Source: Marinobacter mobilis
Lineage (GTDB): Bacteria; Pseudomonadota; Gammaproteobacteria; Pseudomonadales; Oleiphilaceae
DNA length: 64,000 nucleotides
Assembly (NCBI RefSeq): GCF_900106945.1
Contig: NZ_FNNE01000005.1
Coordinates: 124,001-188,000 of the forward strand
Direction: 5' to 3'
Every line of letters starts with the position of its first letter. The stretch's first letter is position 1. This document shows positions 48,125 through 56,378 of the stretch, in pieces. The notes below the pieces were generated by a model. That model worked only from the letters and a program-made list of their open reading frames with translations, was not told the origin of the DNA and searched no databases. The position numbers and the translations under genes were made by a program.

Positions 48125-49048
48125 TCAGGTCAGGACGGTCAGGAAACGTTCGTTGAGTTGGCGGTCGTGGTAGAAAATTGCCTTGCCAAGCTGCTCGGCC
48201 TGCCAGGTAACCGGCTTGTGATCCGGATAGGTGTAGTCCCCTCCACAGAACACTTCGTTGCGGTTGCCGGAAGGGTCAAAGAAATAAATGGTTTTGCCAT
48301 GGGTCAGGCCGTGACGGGTGGGGCCGATGTCAATCGAGGTATCGGTCATGGTGATCAGGTCGGCGGCCCGCAAAACGTCTTCCCAGGTTTCCAGGAAGAA
48401 CGAGGCGTGGTGGAATTTCCCCTTTTCCTCATGGTGGATAAAGGCAATGTCATGCTCCTTCATGGACACCGTCAGGAACTGGGCAATGCGGTTGCCTTCC
48501 GGGTCAAGCACCTGCTCGGCCAGATGGAAACCCAGAACGTTGACAAAGATATCGTAGGTCGCCGCCAGCTCCGGGCCGTAGAGCAGGCAATGGTCGAAAC
48601 GGACCGCCTTCATACCCTGCAGACCCCGGGGCCAGGCCTCAGGATTCACGTCGGTGACACCCCATTTTCCGGTGTACAGCTTGTCGGCAAACAGCTCGAA
48701 CGCATGCCCGGAGGGAACGGTAAAGCGAATCCGGCGCCCGCAGTCTTTCAGCTCACCCTCGGGGATCTGTTCAACCTCAACCCCAAAGGCAACCAGATCC
48801 TTTTCAAGCTGCTGAAGCGCAGTCTCATCGACCACCTTGAAGGCCATGAAATCCATGCCCGGTTCGTCGGCCTCACGGAGTACCACGGAGAACTTGTCCA
48901 CTTCGGTCCAGGCTTTCAGATAAACCCGCCCCTGGTCATCCCGATCGGTTTCGATCAGGCCCAGCAGGTCCGTGTAGTGTTTCAGTGCTTCATCCATGTC
49001 AAGAACACGGATCTGGACGTGGCCAGGACGCATGACACCTTTTTTCAT
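48125..49048 (-). CDS. dmpB: Catechol 2,3-dioxygenase
   Basis: This extradiol ring-cleavage enzyme is exactly 307 residues like XylE/DmpB from the ATG at 49048. The Fe(II) ligands are at H153 (FDHCLLYG), H214 ([10 protein letters not shown]) and E265 ([10 protein letters not shown]), matching XylE numbering. It opens catechol to 2-hydroxymuconic semialdehyde. AACAACAA (49068-49075, minus strand) lies a few bases upstream of its GAGG ribosome site. Confidence 0.97.
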   Translation of the reverse strand: MKKGVMRPGHVQIRVLDMDEALKHYTDLLGLIETDRDDQGRVYLKAWTEVDKFSVVLREADEPGMDFMAFKVVDETALQQLEKDLVAFGVEVEQIPEGELKDCGRRIRFTVPSGHAFELFADKLYTGKWGVTDVNPEAWPRGLQGMKAVRFDHCLLYGPELAATYDIFVNVLGFHLAEQVLDPEGNRIAQFLTVSMKEHDIAFIHHEEKGKFHHASFFLETWEDVLRAADLITMTDTSIDIGPTRHGLTHGKTIYFFDPSGNRNEVFCGGDYTYPDHKPVTWQAEQLGKAIFYHDRQLNERFLTVLT

Positions 49049-49089
49049 GACAGTTACCTCATCGCTCTTGTTGTTGTTTGCTTGGTTGT

Positions 49090-49401
49090 TTACTTGGTCA
49101 CCTGGCCAACCGCCTGTTGCGGCTGGCATTCAATGGCCAGGTCACTCTGCGGGTAGATCCGGCAAGCCAGAACCTCCCCTTTTGCAAGAGCGTCTGGGGG
49201 GATATGGACCCGGCTCATCTTTCCGCATTCATAGTCGCCGGCGAGCACACGGACCTTGCACAAACCGCAGCCACCGCCGCGGCAACCGACCGGCACACAC
49301 CTGAGTCCCTGCTGCTCCATTGCCTTGAGCACACTCTGGCCGGGTTCACAGATGAAGCTCCGGCCACTGTGCTGCTCGCAAATCCGGAAGGTCTGCACCA
49401 T
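49090..49401 (-). CDS. dmpQ: Ferredoxin that reactivates catechol 2,3-dioxygenase (XylT/DmpQ type)
   Basis: A 103-residue plant-type 2Fe-2S ferredoxin with cluster cysteines 40, 45, 48 and 80 ([11 protein letters not shown] then VLACRIYP). Proteins of this type in meta-cleavage operons re-reduce the iron of inactivated catechol 2,3-dioxygenase; the gene lies directly before dmpB, as in known operons. Confidence 0.92.
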   Translation of the reverse strand: MVQTFRICEQHSGRSFICEPGQSVLKAMEQQGLRCVPVGCRGGGCGLCKVRVLAGDYECGKMSRVHIPPDALAKGEVLACRIYPQSDLAIECQPQQAVGQVTK

Positions 49402-49414
49402 GGCTCACCTCCGG

Positions 49415-50476
49415 TCAGATTTTCTTGAACAGCGCCGAACGCTGGGCATCTTCCGCACCGTCGGCCGCCGTCAGGAACTTTTCCATGAAAATGTCGCGCT
49501 CAAACAGACGTCCCTGCATCAGCGCAGTGATGGCCGAATCAATCATCGGGGGCGGTCCGCACAGGTAGGCTTTGTTGCCGGCAAAACGGCCATCAAAATG
49601 GTCGATGGCCGCCTCATGCACATAGCCACGAAAGCCCGTCCAGCCAGCATCGTCTTCGGCCTGGCTCAGGGCCGGCACGTAGGTGAAGTTGTCGTGATCC
49701 CGGGCCAGCCCCTCGAACAGCTCGCGGTTGTAGAGTTCTGGCAGAGAACGGGCCCCCTGGAACAAGGTGATGTTGCGTTCATCGTTCTGCTCCAGCAGAT
49801 CAAGGATCATTGACTGCGGGCTCGACAAGCCGGAGCCACCGGCGATAAAGATCAGGTCGCCGGGCTGGGAGTGACGGACAAAAAACTGGCCATAGGGCCC
49901 GGAGAGACTCAGCTCGTCGCCAACCTGAAGTTGCTGATGTACGTAGGTCGTGGCAGCACCACCGTCGACCAGACGGATATGGAGCTCGACTTCATCCGCC
50001 CGGCTCGGTGGGTTCGCCAGCGAGAAGGCCCGGGGGCCATCGGCGCCTGGCAGGTCGATGTTGATGTACTGCCCGGCCTGGAAGGTCATTGGCCGATCCA
50101 GCTTCAGGTGAACACCCTTGATGGTGGGCGACAGGTCCACGATATCTGTGACCCGGGCCCGGCAATCCTCAACCGGATAACCCTCGAAGTCCGGGTCCAC
50201 ATCAATGTCGGCCTCAATGGTGACGTCACTGTCCACCGTGGCACAGCAGGCCAGCACCTTGCCTTCATCCCGTTCAACGTCCATCAGGGCAAACGGCGAG
50301 GCCTCGCCAACGTCCACATCGCCGTCCAGCACCTGGACCTTGCAGGTCGCGCAGGTGCCATGCCCACAGGCAAACGGCAGCCAGACCCCTTGACGCAAGG
50401 CCGCCTGCAGGATGGTCTGACCCTCCTCCACCTCGATCTGATCGCCCGTGGGCTCTACGGTAACGGTGTAACTCAT
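49415..50476 (-). CDS. dmpP: Phenol hydroxylase P5 component (reductase)
   Basis: The 353-residue reductase, the same length as CF600 DmpP, has an N-terminal 2Fe-2S domain (cysteines 37, 42, 45 and 77, FACGHGTCATCK), an FAD domain (RAFSLANPP) and an NAD(P)H domain (LIFIAGGSGLSSPQSMI). It passes electrons from NADH to the P3 diiron centre. Confidence 0.96.
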   Translation of the reverse strand: MSYTVTVEPTGDQIEVEEGQTILQAALRQGVWLPFACGHGTCATCKVQVLDGDVDVGEASPFALMDVERDEGKVLACCATVDSDVTIEADIDVDPDFEGYPVEDCRARVTDIVDLSPTIKGVHLKLDRPMTFQAGQYINIDLPGADGPRAFSLANPPSRADEVELHIRLVDGGAATTYVHQQLQVGDELSLSGPYGQFFVRHSQPGDLIFIAGGSGLSSPQSMILDLLEQNDERNITLFQGARSLPELYNRELFEGLARDHDNFTYVPALSQAEDDAGWTGFRGYVHEAAIDHFDGRFAGNKAYLCGPPPMIDSAITALMQGRLFERDIFMEKFLTAADGAEDAQRSALFKKI

Positions 50477-50486
50477 GGCAGTACCC

Positions 50487-50846
50487 TCAGGATGCGGAAC
50501 CGTTGATGCCATCCAGCCCTGGCGTGGTGACGGTCAACATGCTCTTGTGATCAATGCCACTGGCGCTGAGTGTTGCAGCAACATCAGGGATGAACGGCTC
50601 GTCGTTCAGCTGCCAGCGGGCGCTCAGGAAGTCGGCCTTCGCTGCGTCCGGATGGGCGAAAACGGCCGGCTTCAGCACTTCCTCGATAAAGGCGCCGAAG
50701 GTCATGTCCGGCGATACCAGGAACGCAAAGGGCGAGCAGAAGATCAGATGGTGCGGCCAATAGACATACAGCAGTTGCATGCCGTGAAAGTTCTCGACCT
50801 TGTCGCGGGGTTCAAACTTGTAGTCGTATAACGCGGTTACACTCAT
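50487..50846 (-). CDS. dmpO: Phenol hydroxylase P4 component
   Basis: The 119-residue protein matches the P4 subunit, part of the (P1-P3-P4)2 oxygenase. Recognisable segments are MSVTALYDYKFEPRDKVENFHG and FCSPFAFLVSPDMTFGAFIEEVL. The ATG at 50846 gives the exact family length. CCACAAAAACAA (50860-50871 on the minus strand) runs into its AAGGTGA ribosome site. Confidence 0.94.
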   Translation of the reverse strand: MSVTALYDYKFEPRDKVENFHGMQLLYVYWPHHLIFCSPFAFLVSPDMTFGAFIEEVLKPAVFAHPDAAKADFLSARWQLNDEPFIPDVAATLSASGIDHKSMLTVTTPGLDGINGSAS

Positions 50847-50911
50847 GATGGTCACCTTGTTGTTTTTGTGGTGTGGCGCCCGGACCCGGGGGGAAGCGGG
50901 CGCAGCTCGGG

Positions 50912-52459
50912 TCAGGCAGCGTCCTGGCCGGAACGCTCCGGAGCTGGCTCCGGAGCCTTGCCCTTGATGGCCAGCCAGCGCTGGTGTTCCGGCGAACCGA
51001 TGTACTCGAAATTGTCCTCGCCGATGTTGATGTGGTAGTACTTCGCCACCACCGTCTCGACGTCGCCCCCGTCACAGTTGCCCTGATAGATCTGGTGCAC
51101 CGGCAGCCAGGCCTGTACGTACTTTTCAGGCTCGTGTCTGAAAATGTCGCAGCAGCCATCGGAGCAGAAGTGGTAGCGCTCACCCTCGTGCACGATCTGG
51201 CGGTGACTCAGCTGGCCAGGATCATCCTTCTCGGTGAAAATGGTCGGAATCTGGCACACCTGGCAAAGCTGCGGCAGGGTGTTGTTGTAGAAGCGGCGAC
51301 CTTCCGCGTGCTCTTTCGCCCAGTGCTCAAAGCGCGGGCGGTAGTACTTGTCGAAGGTGTCGGGGTATTTCTCGGACAACCACGCCATTTCCTCCCCGGT
51401 CGGCATCCAGGTATGGAAATTGGTTGCCTGACCATACTGGTAGAACGTGCTCCAGGCCTGATGGCTGACGTGATGCTTGGCATCATTGGCAATGTCCTGG
51501 TATTTGGGCGGACGGATGCCATAACGTTCCAGATCCTTGAACAGGGCCCCGCCGTTCTGCTCGTAGTACACCTCCCAAGCCTCGGCCCAGGACATCACTT
51601 TGTTGGGCAGCATGTAGTCCATCATCATTCCCACCAGGCTCAGCAGGCGGAATCCGCGCCAGAACCACTTGTCGATCCAGCGCTGGACGATGGGGACGTT
51701 GTCTTCATGCTGCTCAAGGATGAATTTGATCACCTCCAGCCCCAGGGTCATGTGGCGAGCCTCGTCGGACTGGGCCGAGAAGCCAAAGGTCACGGTGGCC
51801 ATGTCGCCGTTGTAGGCGGCACCGGACATGAACGGCACGAACAACAGGTTGGTCAGCACATACTCGAAGGAAAAGGAGATGGCGGTCAGGAACTCGAACG
51901 GGCCGGCACTGCGGGCGTCGTCAAAGAACGACTTCGGTACCGACAGGAACCACACCCGGTCGTGCATATGCGCGGCATCATGCAGACCATTGAAGTGCTT
52001 GTTGTAGTGGCTCATGGCGTGCTGTTGCGTCTGGGAATGCCGCAGTTCGTCGATGGCCTGCATCTGACAGGCTACCCGGGCCCCGGCGCCGCTAAACTGC
52101 CGGCCAACACGGGCATAGCCCTGGAATGCGGCATACTCGAGCGGCGAGACACCGCTCAGAAACAGTTTCAGCGCGTTGACGTAACGGGCATCTGAAATAT
52201 TCTGGTGGCCATTGTTCTGGGCAAAGGCGTCGAAAATGGCGTACAGCTTCTTCTCTTTCTCGGCCTGATACTTCCAGTAGGCATCCATGGTCAGGCGAAA
52301 CGGGTCTTCCCACTGGGACCAATCGGAAATCTTGATGCCTTCAAACTGTTCGTCCGGGAAGATGTCCTCTTTTTTCTGGTAACTCGGATCCCAGGCCATG
52401 TCCCGGGTCAGGTACTGGTACTTGTCTTTAAGGTTCAATTTCTTGTTCTTGATAGCCAT
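50912..52459 (-). CDS. dmpN: Phenol hydroxylase P3 component (diiron oxygenase large subunit)
   Basis: The 515-residue catalytic subunit holds the diiron site: E108, E138, H141 (DELRH), E198, E232 and H235 (DEARH), the bacterial multicomponent monooxygenase pattern. A C-terminal YHS-type segment (FCSDGCCDIFRHEPEKY, with an earlier CQVC) may bind zinc. It hydroxylates phenol to catechol. The ATG at 52459 has a GGAGC-rich site. Confidence 0.97.
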   Translation of the reverse strand: MAIKNKKLNLKDKYQYLTRDMAWDPSYQKKEDIFPDEQFEGIKISDWSQWEDPFRLTMDAYWKYQAEKEKKLYAIFDAFAQNNGHQNISDARYVNALKLFLSGVSPLEYAAFQGYARVGRQFSGAGARVACQMQAIDELRHSQTQQHAMSHYNKHFNGLHDAAHMHDRVWFLSVPKSFFDDARSAGPFEFLTAISFSFEYVLTNLLFVPFMSGAAYNGDMATVTFGFSAQSDEARHMTLGLEVIKFILEQHEDNVPIVQRWIDKWFWRGFRLLSLVGMMMDYMLPNKVMSWAEAWEVYYEQNGGALFKDLERYGIRPPKYQDIANDAKHHVSHQAWSTFYQYGQATNFHTWMPTGEEMAWLSEKYPDTFDKYYRPRFEHWAKEHAEGRRFYNNTLPQLCQVCQIPTIFTEKDDPGQLSHRQIVHEGERYHFCSDGCCDIFRHEPEKYVQAWLPVHQIYQGNCDGGDVETVVAKYYHINIGEDNFEYIGSPEHQRWLAIKGKAPEPAPERSGQDAA

Positions 52460-52473
52460 GAGGGGGCTCCTGA

Positions 52474-52743
52474 TCAGTTCCACTGAAGAATGAAGTGGTC
52501 GTCGTCTTCATCAACGTTGCCGCCGATACTGATCACATCAATCAGCATCTCCTGAACGTCCCACTCGCGACCGAGCACTTCTTCCATGGTTTCCCGGTTG
52601 ATGACCAAGCGCTTTTCCGCCTGAATCCGGATCATTGCCGGCTGGTGCTGTACCTCGGCTTCGGGGTTGTCTGCGGCAATGGCATCCACCAGGTAGCGGG
52701 CGTTGTCGTTGTCCTGAAAGGCAATAAATACGAGCTGACTCAT
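52474..52743 (-). CDS. dmpM: Phenol hydroxylase P2 component (effector protein)
   Basis: An 89-residue cofactor-free effector protein (MSQLVFIAFQDNDNARYLVDAI; PAMIRIQAEKRLVINRETMEE) of the MmoB/DmpM family, which binds P3 and tunes oxygen activation. Its ATG overlaps the dmpL stop by 4 bp. Confidence 0.95.
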   Translation of the reverse strand: MSQLVFIAFQDNDNARYLVDAIAADNPEAEVQHQPAMIRIQAEKRLVINRETMEEVLGREWDVQEMLIDVISIGGNVDEDDDHFILQWN

Positions 52744-53741
52744 GCGGATTCTCCCTGGCTTTGCAGCCCGAGCTTGTTCAGGCGGGTGGCAAGCTGATCC
52801 CGGAGCTCGTCCAGGGCAGCAACGCCGGTGCTGGCATCCGCCAGCGGCTTGAGCGCGCTGTAAACCCGCGGCTCCCAGTGATTGATCCAGGATTGCAGCA
52901 AGGCCTGATTGGCCTCGCTCTCGCCAGCCACGGTTTTCACCATGGCATTGGTCCAGCGCAGGGATTCCTTGAACCAGTCGCGCATGAACTCGGTGAGCAT
53001 GGAAATGTCTTCGGCGTCTTGCTCACCCAGCCATTGATCCATCTTGTCGTACACCAGCGGGTACAGCAGGCCGTCGATCAGGAGGTTCTGCAGCAGGGTG
53101 AGTTCAAACCAGTCATCAACCACCAGTGAGTCTTCCACCAGGCGACGCATCGGTTGCCAGAGCTCATCCGTCATCCAGTAGCCCTTGGACTGATCCAGCG
53201 CTGCTCCGGTACTGCCATCAATCATCAGGGCAATGCGTGACAGGTACTGGCCCATGCCAAGGCGATCCATGGCCTGGTAGATATGCATCTGGGCAACGGT
53301 TGTCGCGGTTGCGTCGCCGGCAATCTTGCTGTTGTTCATGTTCGCGCCAAGCTCAACATGGCGCAGAGGCACCATCAGGCGCAGCAGCTGCTCTCGGGTG
53401 GCGTCCGGCATCCGGGTCAGCAGGTTGCGCTTTTCGCTGAACCCGTAGCTGCTCTCCGCCGCCTCCTGCATCTTGGCGCGGTTGCCCACATAGGCGCCGT
53501 AATAGAACTGGCGCGGGTCAGTCACGGCATACCAGTCGTCCATGCGGATCGCGGTGCGGGTGGGATCGTTCAGGGTATGCTGCGGATCCCAGAGTGGCCG
53601 GTAGTGGAAGTTGGTCTTGGCCTCAATATCGAAGCTGGCTTCCTGATACCGGGAGGCCGGCTTGTCGCCGAAACGACGGGCAATGTGGCCGTAAGTCTGG
53701 CGGATCGGCTCCACCGAATGGGTCTTGATTTCGATACTCAT
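52740..53741 (-). CDS. dmpL: Phenol hydroxylase P1 component (oxygenase beta-like subunit)
   Basis: A 333-residue non-catalytic oxygenase subunit, related to P3 but without its iron ligands; typical segments are RQTYGHIARRFGDKPASRYQEA, DWYAVTDPRQFYYGAYVGNRA and LRHVELGANMNNSKI. The ATG at 53741 is used; the frame runs on upstream without homology. CCACAAAAACAA (53757-53768 minus strand) precedes a GGTAAGG site. Confidence 0.95.
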   Translation of the reverse strand: MSIEIKTHSVEPIRQTYGHIARRFGDKPASRYQEASFDIEAKTNFHYRPLWDPQHTLNDPTRTAIRMDDWYAVTDPRQFYYGAYVGNRAKMQEAAESSYGFSEKRNLLTRMPDATREQLLRLMVPLRHVELGANMNNSKIAGDATATTVAQMHIYQAMDRLGMGQYLSRIALMIDGSTGAALDQSKGYWMTDELWQPMRRLVEDSLVVDDWFELTLLQNLLIDGLLYPLVYDKMDQWLGEQDAEDISMLTEFMRDWFKESLRWTNAMVKTVAGESEANQALLQSWINHWEPRVYSALKPLADASTGVAALDELRDQLATRLNKLGLQSQGESA

Positions 53742-53791
53742 AACAACCTTACCGTGTTGTTTTTGTGGAAGTGGGTAGGGATGGTGACTGC

Positions 53792-54052
53792 CTAATAACG
53801 CTGGCCCCGTTCTCCAAACCGCCACTTGACCATGTCCTGGTCAATCTCGCGGATCATGTCGGAGTCCATGTGCACAACCTTGTTGTGCCTGCAGAAAATC
53901 TCGAAGGCTTCGCGGGGTAACACCAACTCGACAAACAACTCGGGATGGCCAATGGCGAAGTCGAATTCAACAAACCGTTCACCCGGTTCACTGCGTACCC
54001 GGATATAGCGGGTCATTTCATCGAAGGATGTGTTGTCGCTCTGAGTCATCAT
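53792..54052 (-). CDS. dmpK: Phenol hydroxylase P0 assembly protein
   Basis: A short protein (about 86 residues) of the DmpK family, thought to help load iron into the oxygenase but not needed for catalysis once assembled. Family core: TRYIRVRSEPGERFVEFDFAIG and LVLPREAFEIFCRHNKVVHMD. The frame is open to 54121, but the sigma-54 promoter at 54093-54108 implies a transcript start near 54082, so the start must be one of the later ATGs (54052 or 54049). Confidence 0.9.
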   Translation of the reverse strand: MMTQSDNTSFDEMTRYIRVRSEPGERFVEFDFAIGHPELFVELVLPREAFEIFCRHNKVVHMDSDMIREIDQDMVKWRFGERGQRY

Positions 54053-54092
54053 TGCGCGCCCCATTGTGTTTATTGTTGGCTGGAGAGGCTGG

Positions 54093-54108
54093 AGCAACCG
54101 CTGTGCCA
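54093..54108 (-). promoter_or_regulatory. Sigma-54 promoter of the dmp operon
   Basis: On the minus strand TGGCACAGCGGTTGCT matches the -24/-12 consensus TGGCAC-N5-TTGCW, with exactly 10 bp between GG and GC. Transcription should start near 54082, about 30 bp before dmpK. Confidence 0.9.
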
Positions 54109-54229
54109 GATTGAATTCCATACCGGCAACAAAATTTCAGCCGCTTGTTTTGTAAGGATTTATTAAAGAAAAGTCGTGGTAATCGATGGCTGAACCGATC
54201 ATCAGCGGAGGCCGTGAAAGCCGCCTGTT

Positions 54230-54245
54230 TTTATCAAATGATCAA
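54230..54245. promoter_or_regulatory. DmpR/XylR-like upstream activator site 1 for dmpK
   Basis: TTTATCAAATGATCAA is a near-perfect inverted repeat (six of seven half-site positions) similar to known DmpR/XylR sites. Its centre is about 130 bp from the -24 element, a usual distance for activators that act through DNA looping. Confidence 0.65.
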
Positions 54246-54309
54246 CTTCCGGAAACCATCTGAGCAAATGCTGAGGCACCGCGAGTTGGTTAATTAGTCG
54301 ACAGAAAAA

Positions 54310-54325
54310 TTTATCATTTGATTGA
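54310..54325. promoter_or_regulatory. Weaker upstream activator site 2 for dmpK
   Basis: TTTATCATTTGATTGA is a weaker copy of the site 1 palindrome (five of seven half-site matches). It lies 80 bp further from the dmpK promoter and close to dmpR, so it might also affect dmpR expression. Confidence 0.4.
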
Positions 54326-54423
54326 TTTTTGACTTTCATCGGGTGTTAGATAAAAGGGCCCTACACAACACAACGTGCTCTGAGCGAGCCTTCCCCACGA
54401 CAACAACAAAAGGGGTTTCCAGC

Positions 54424-56130
54424 ATGGCTGTCAGTTACAAGCCACAGCTTAATTACGTGGATTTCCGGGATCTTACGGAGCAGATCCAGTTCCAGAGCAC
54501 GGAAGGAAAAATTTGGTTCGGTGAGCAGCGCATGCTGCTTATGCAGCTGAATGCGATGGCCGCGTTTCGTCGGGAGATCGTGAACAGCATGGGTGTGGAA
54601 CGGGCCAAGGGCTTCTTCCTTCGTCTCGGCTACCAGTCCGGTATCCGGGATGCGGAACTGGCCCGCAAGCTCCGCCCCCACTGCAGCGAACTCGACATCT
54701 TCCTGGCTGGCCCCCAACTGCACTCACTCAAGGGCATGGTCAAGGTCATCCCTCTGGAGATCGACATTGACCAGGAAACCGGCGAGTTCTACGGCAAACT
54801 GGAATGGATCGACTCCTTTGAAGTCGAGATCTGCCAGACAGAGCTTGGCCAGATGGATCAGCCCGTTTGCTGGTCACTGCTCGGCTATGCCTGCGCCTAC
54901 ACCTCGTCGTTCATGGGGCGTGAGATCATTTTCCGTGAAATCAGCTGCCGCGGCTGTGGCGATGAACAATGCGTGATCGAGGGAAAACCCGCCGAGCAGT
55001 GGGAGGATGCCGAGGAATTTTCCCGTTATTTCAAGGCCGACCCGCTCATAGAGGAACTGTACGATCTGCAGGCCCAGCTGACCTCGCTACGGAGCAGCAT
55101 GCAGAAACAGCAGGGCCAGTACTACGGCATTGGGCAGTCAGCGTCTTACAACAAGGTCTGCAAGATGATCGACAAGGCCGCCCAGGGCAAGGTGTCGGTG
55201 CTGCTGCTTGGGGAAACCGGGGTCGGCAAGGAGGTGATCGCCCGCAGCGTGCACCTGCGCAGCGAACGGGCCGAAGAACCCTTTGTGGCGGTCAACTGCG
55301 CGGCCATTCCGCCAGACCTGATCGAAGCCGAACTGTTCGGGGTTGAAAAGGGGGCCTATACCGGCGCCAATCAGTCCCGGGAAGGCCGCTTTGAACGCGC
55401 CAACGGCGGCACCATCTTTCTTGATGAAGTGATCGAACTCACCCCCAGGGCGCAGGCCACGCTGCTGCGGGTACTGCAGGAATCCGAGCTGGAGCGGGTG
55501 GGCGACAACCGTACCCGCAAGGTCAATGTCAGGGTGATTGCAGCCACCAACGAAAGCCTGGAACAGGCGGTGGAGGCCGGACGCTTCCGAGCCGACCTGT
55601 TCTACCGCCTCAACGTCTTCCCGGTAAAAATACCGCCACTGCGTGAACGCCTGGAAGACCTGCCGCTGCTGGCCGAGCACTTTCTGAATAAATTCCATTC
55701 CGAGTACGACAAACGTACCCTCGGGCTCTCGGATAAAGCACTTGCCCTGTGCCTGAACTACCACTGGCCCGGCAACATCCGCGAGCTGGAGAACGTCATT
55801 GAGCGCGGTGTCATTCTCACGGACAACAACGAATCGATCAGTGAGGAATCACTGTTTGCCGTATCCCCCCATATCGCCAGCACCTCGCCCGTGGATTGTG
55901 TCGATACCGGTGGCCACGTCATCAGCAATCAGCAGAGCGCACCCCCGGAACACTGGGCCGAGTACATTCTCGGGAACCAGATCAGTCTGGATGAGGTGGA
56001 AGGCACCTTGATGAAAGAAGCCATGGAGCAGGCCAACCAGAACGTCTCCAAAGCTGCCCGCATACTGGGACTGACCCGCCCTGCCCTTGCTTACCGGCTC
56101 AAGAAATCCGGACTGTTGGCCGAATCCTGA
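54424..56130 (+). CDS. dmpR: Sigma-54-dependent phenol-responsive activator DmpR (XylR/NtrC family)
   Basis: The 568-residue regulator has an XylR_N/V4R effector-binding region (about 15-205, with cysteines 137, 149, 175, 178 and 183), a short linker, an AAA+ domain (Walker A GETGVGKE at 263-270, GAYTGA in place of GAFTGA for sigma-54 contact, [20 protein letters not shown]) and a Fis-type helix-turn-helix ([21 protein letters not shown]). It should sense phenols and activate sigma-54 promoters. The ATG at 54424 has AAAGGGG upstream, preceded by AACAACAA. It is divergent from the dmp operon. Confidence 0.95.
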   Translation: MAVSYKPQLNYVDFRDLTEQIQFQSTEGKIWFGEQRMLLMQLNAMAAFRREIVNSMGVERAKGFFLRLGYQSGIRDAELARKLRPHCSELDIFLAGPQLHSLKGMVKVIPLEIDIDQETGEFYGKLEWIDSFEVEICQTELGQMDQPVCWSLLGYACAYTSSFMGREIIFREISCRGCGDEQCVIEGKPAEQWEDAEEFSRYFKADPLIEELYDLQAQLTSLRSSMQKQQGQYYGIGQSASYNKVCKMIDKAAQGKVSVLLLGETGVGKEVIARSVHLRSERAEEPFVAVNCAAIPPDLIEAELFGVEKGAYTGANQSREGRFERANGGTIFLDEVIELTPRAQATLLRVLQESELERVGDNRTRKVNVRVIAATNESLEQAVEAGRFRADLFYRLNVFPVKIPPLRERLEDLPLLAEHFLNKFHSEYDKRTLGLSDKALALCLNYHWPGNIRELENVIERGVILTDNNESISEESLFAVSPHIASTSPVDCVDTGGHVISNQQSAPPEHWAEYILGNQISLDEVEGTLMKEAMEQANQNVSKAARILGLTRPALAYRLKKSGLLAES

Positions 56131-56168
56131 AGCTCGAACCATCACCAGAACACGGACGTTCCGCACCT

Positions 56169-56179
56169 TTGATCAAATC
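56169..56179 (+). promoter_or_regulatory. DmpR/XylR-like activator half-site A downstream of dmpR
   Basis: TTGATCAAATC matches the XylR half-site TTGANCAAATC as I recall it at every position and lies in the 248-bp gap between dmpR and the next gene, about 141 bp before the -24 element at 56315. Confidence 0.6.
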
Positions 56180-56202
56180 AGCAAACTCGGAATACAGTTA
56201 AC

Positions 56203-56213
56203 GATTTGATAAA
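56203..56213 (-). promoter_or_regulatory. DmpR/XylR-like activator half-site B
   Basis: On the minus strand TTTATCAAATC matches TTGANCAAATC at ten of eleven positions. It faces half-site A, giving an inverted pair whose centre is about 124 bp from the -24 element, similar to the dmpK geometry. Confidence 0.6.
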
Positions 56214-56313
56214 AATCAAGCCGCTCCCCGAGCCTCCATTCGCACTTGATGAAATGCTAAAAACAAAAACTTAACTGTTAATTTTCAACACGTTAAAATC
56301 AATTACCTCGTGA

Positions 56314-56329
56314 TGGCATAGCCGTTGCT
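56314..56329 (+). promoter_or_regulatory. Second sigma-54 promoter, driving the envelope module
   Basis: TGGCATAGCCGTTGCT carries the invariant GG and GC with 10 bp between and TTGCT at -12, nearly identical in layout to the dmpK promoter. Transcription should begin near 56340, about 39 bp before the YCF48-like gene. Confidence 0.88.
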
Positions 56330-56331
56330 GA

Positions 56332-56373
56332 GTCACCGTCAGTCGCTTTATCCACAAAAACAATGACGGTGAC
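56332..56373. repeat. Inverted repeat spanning the predicted transcript start
   Basis: GTCACCGTC (56332-56340) and GACGGTGAC (56365-56373) are perfect 9-bp complements separated by 24 bp. The left arm ends at the predicted transcript start and the right arm overlaps the ribosome site of the YCF48-like gene. It could be an operator. Confidence 0.5.
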
Positions 56374-56378
56374 ATAAC

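Noticed and set aside
54053..54121. dmpK starting at the ATG at 54121
   Set aside because: The sigma-54 promoter lies inside this stretch, so the codons before about 54082 would not be in the mRNA.
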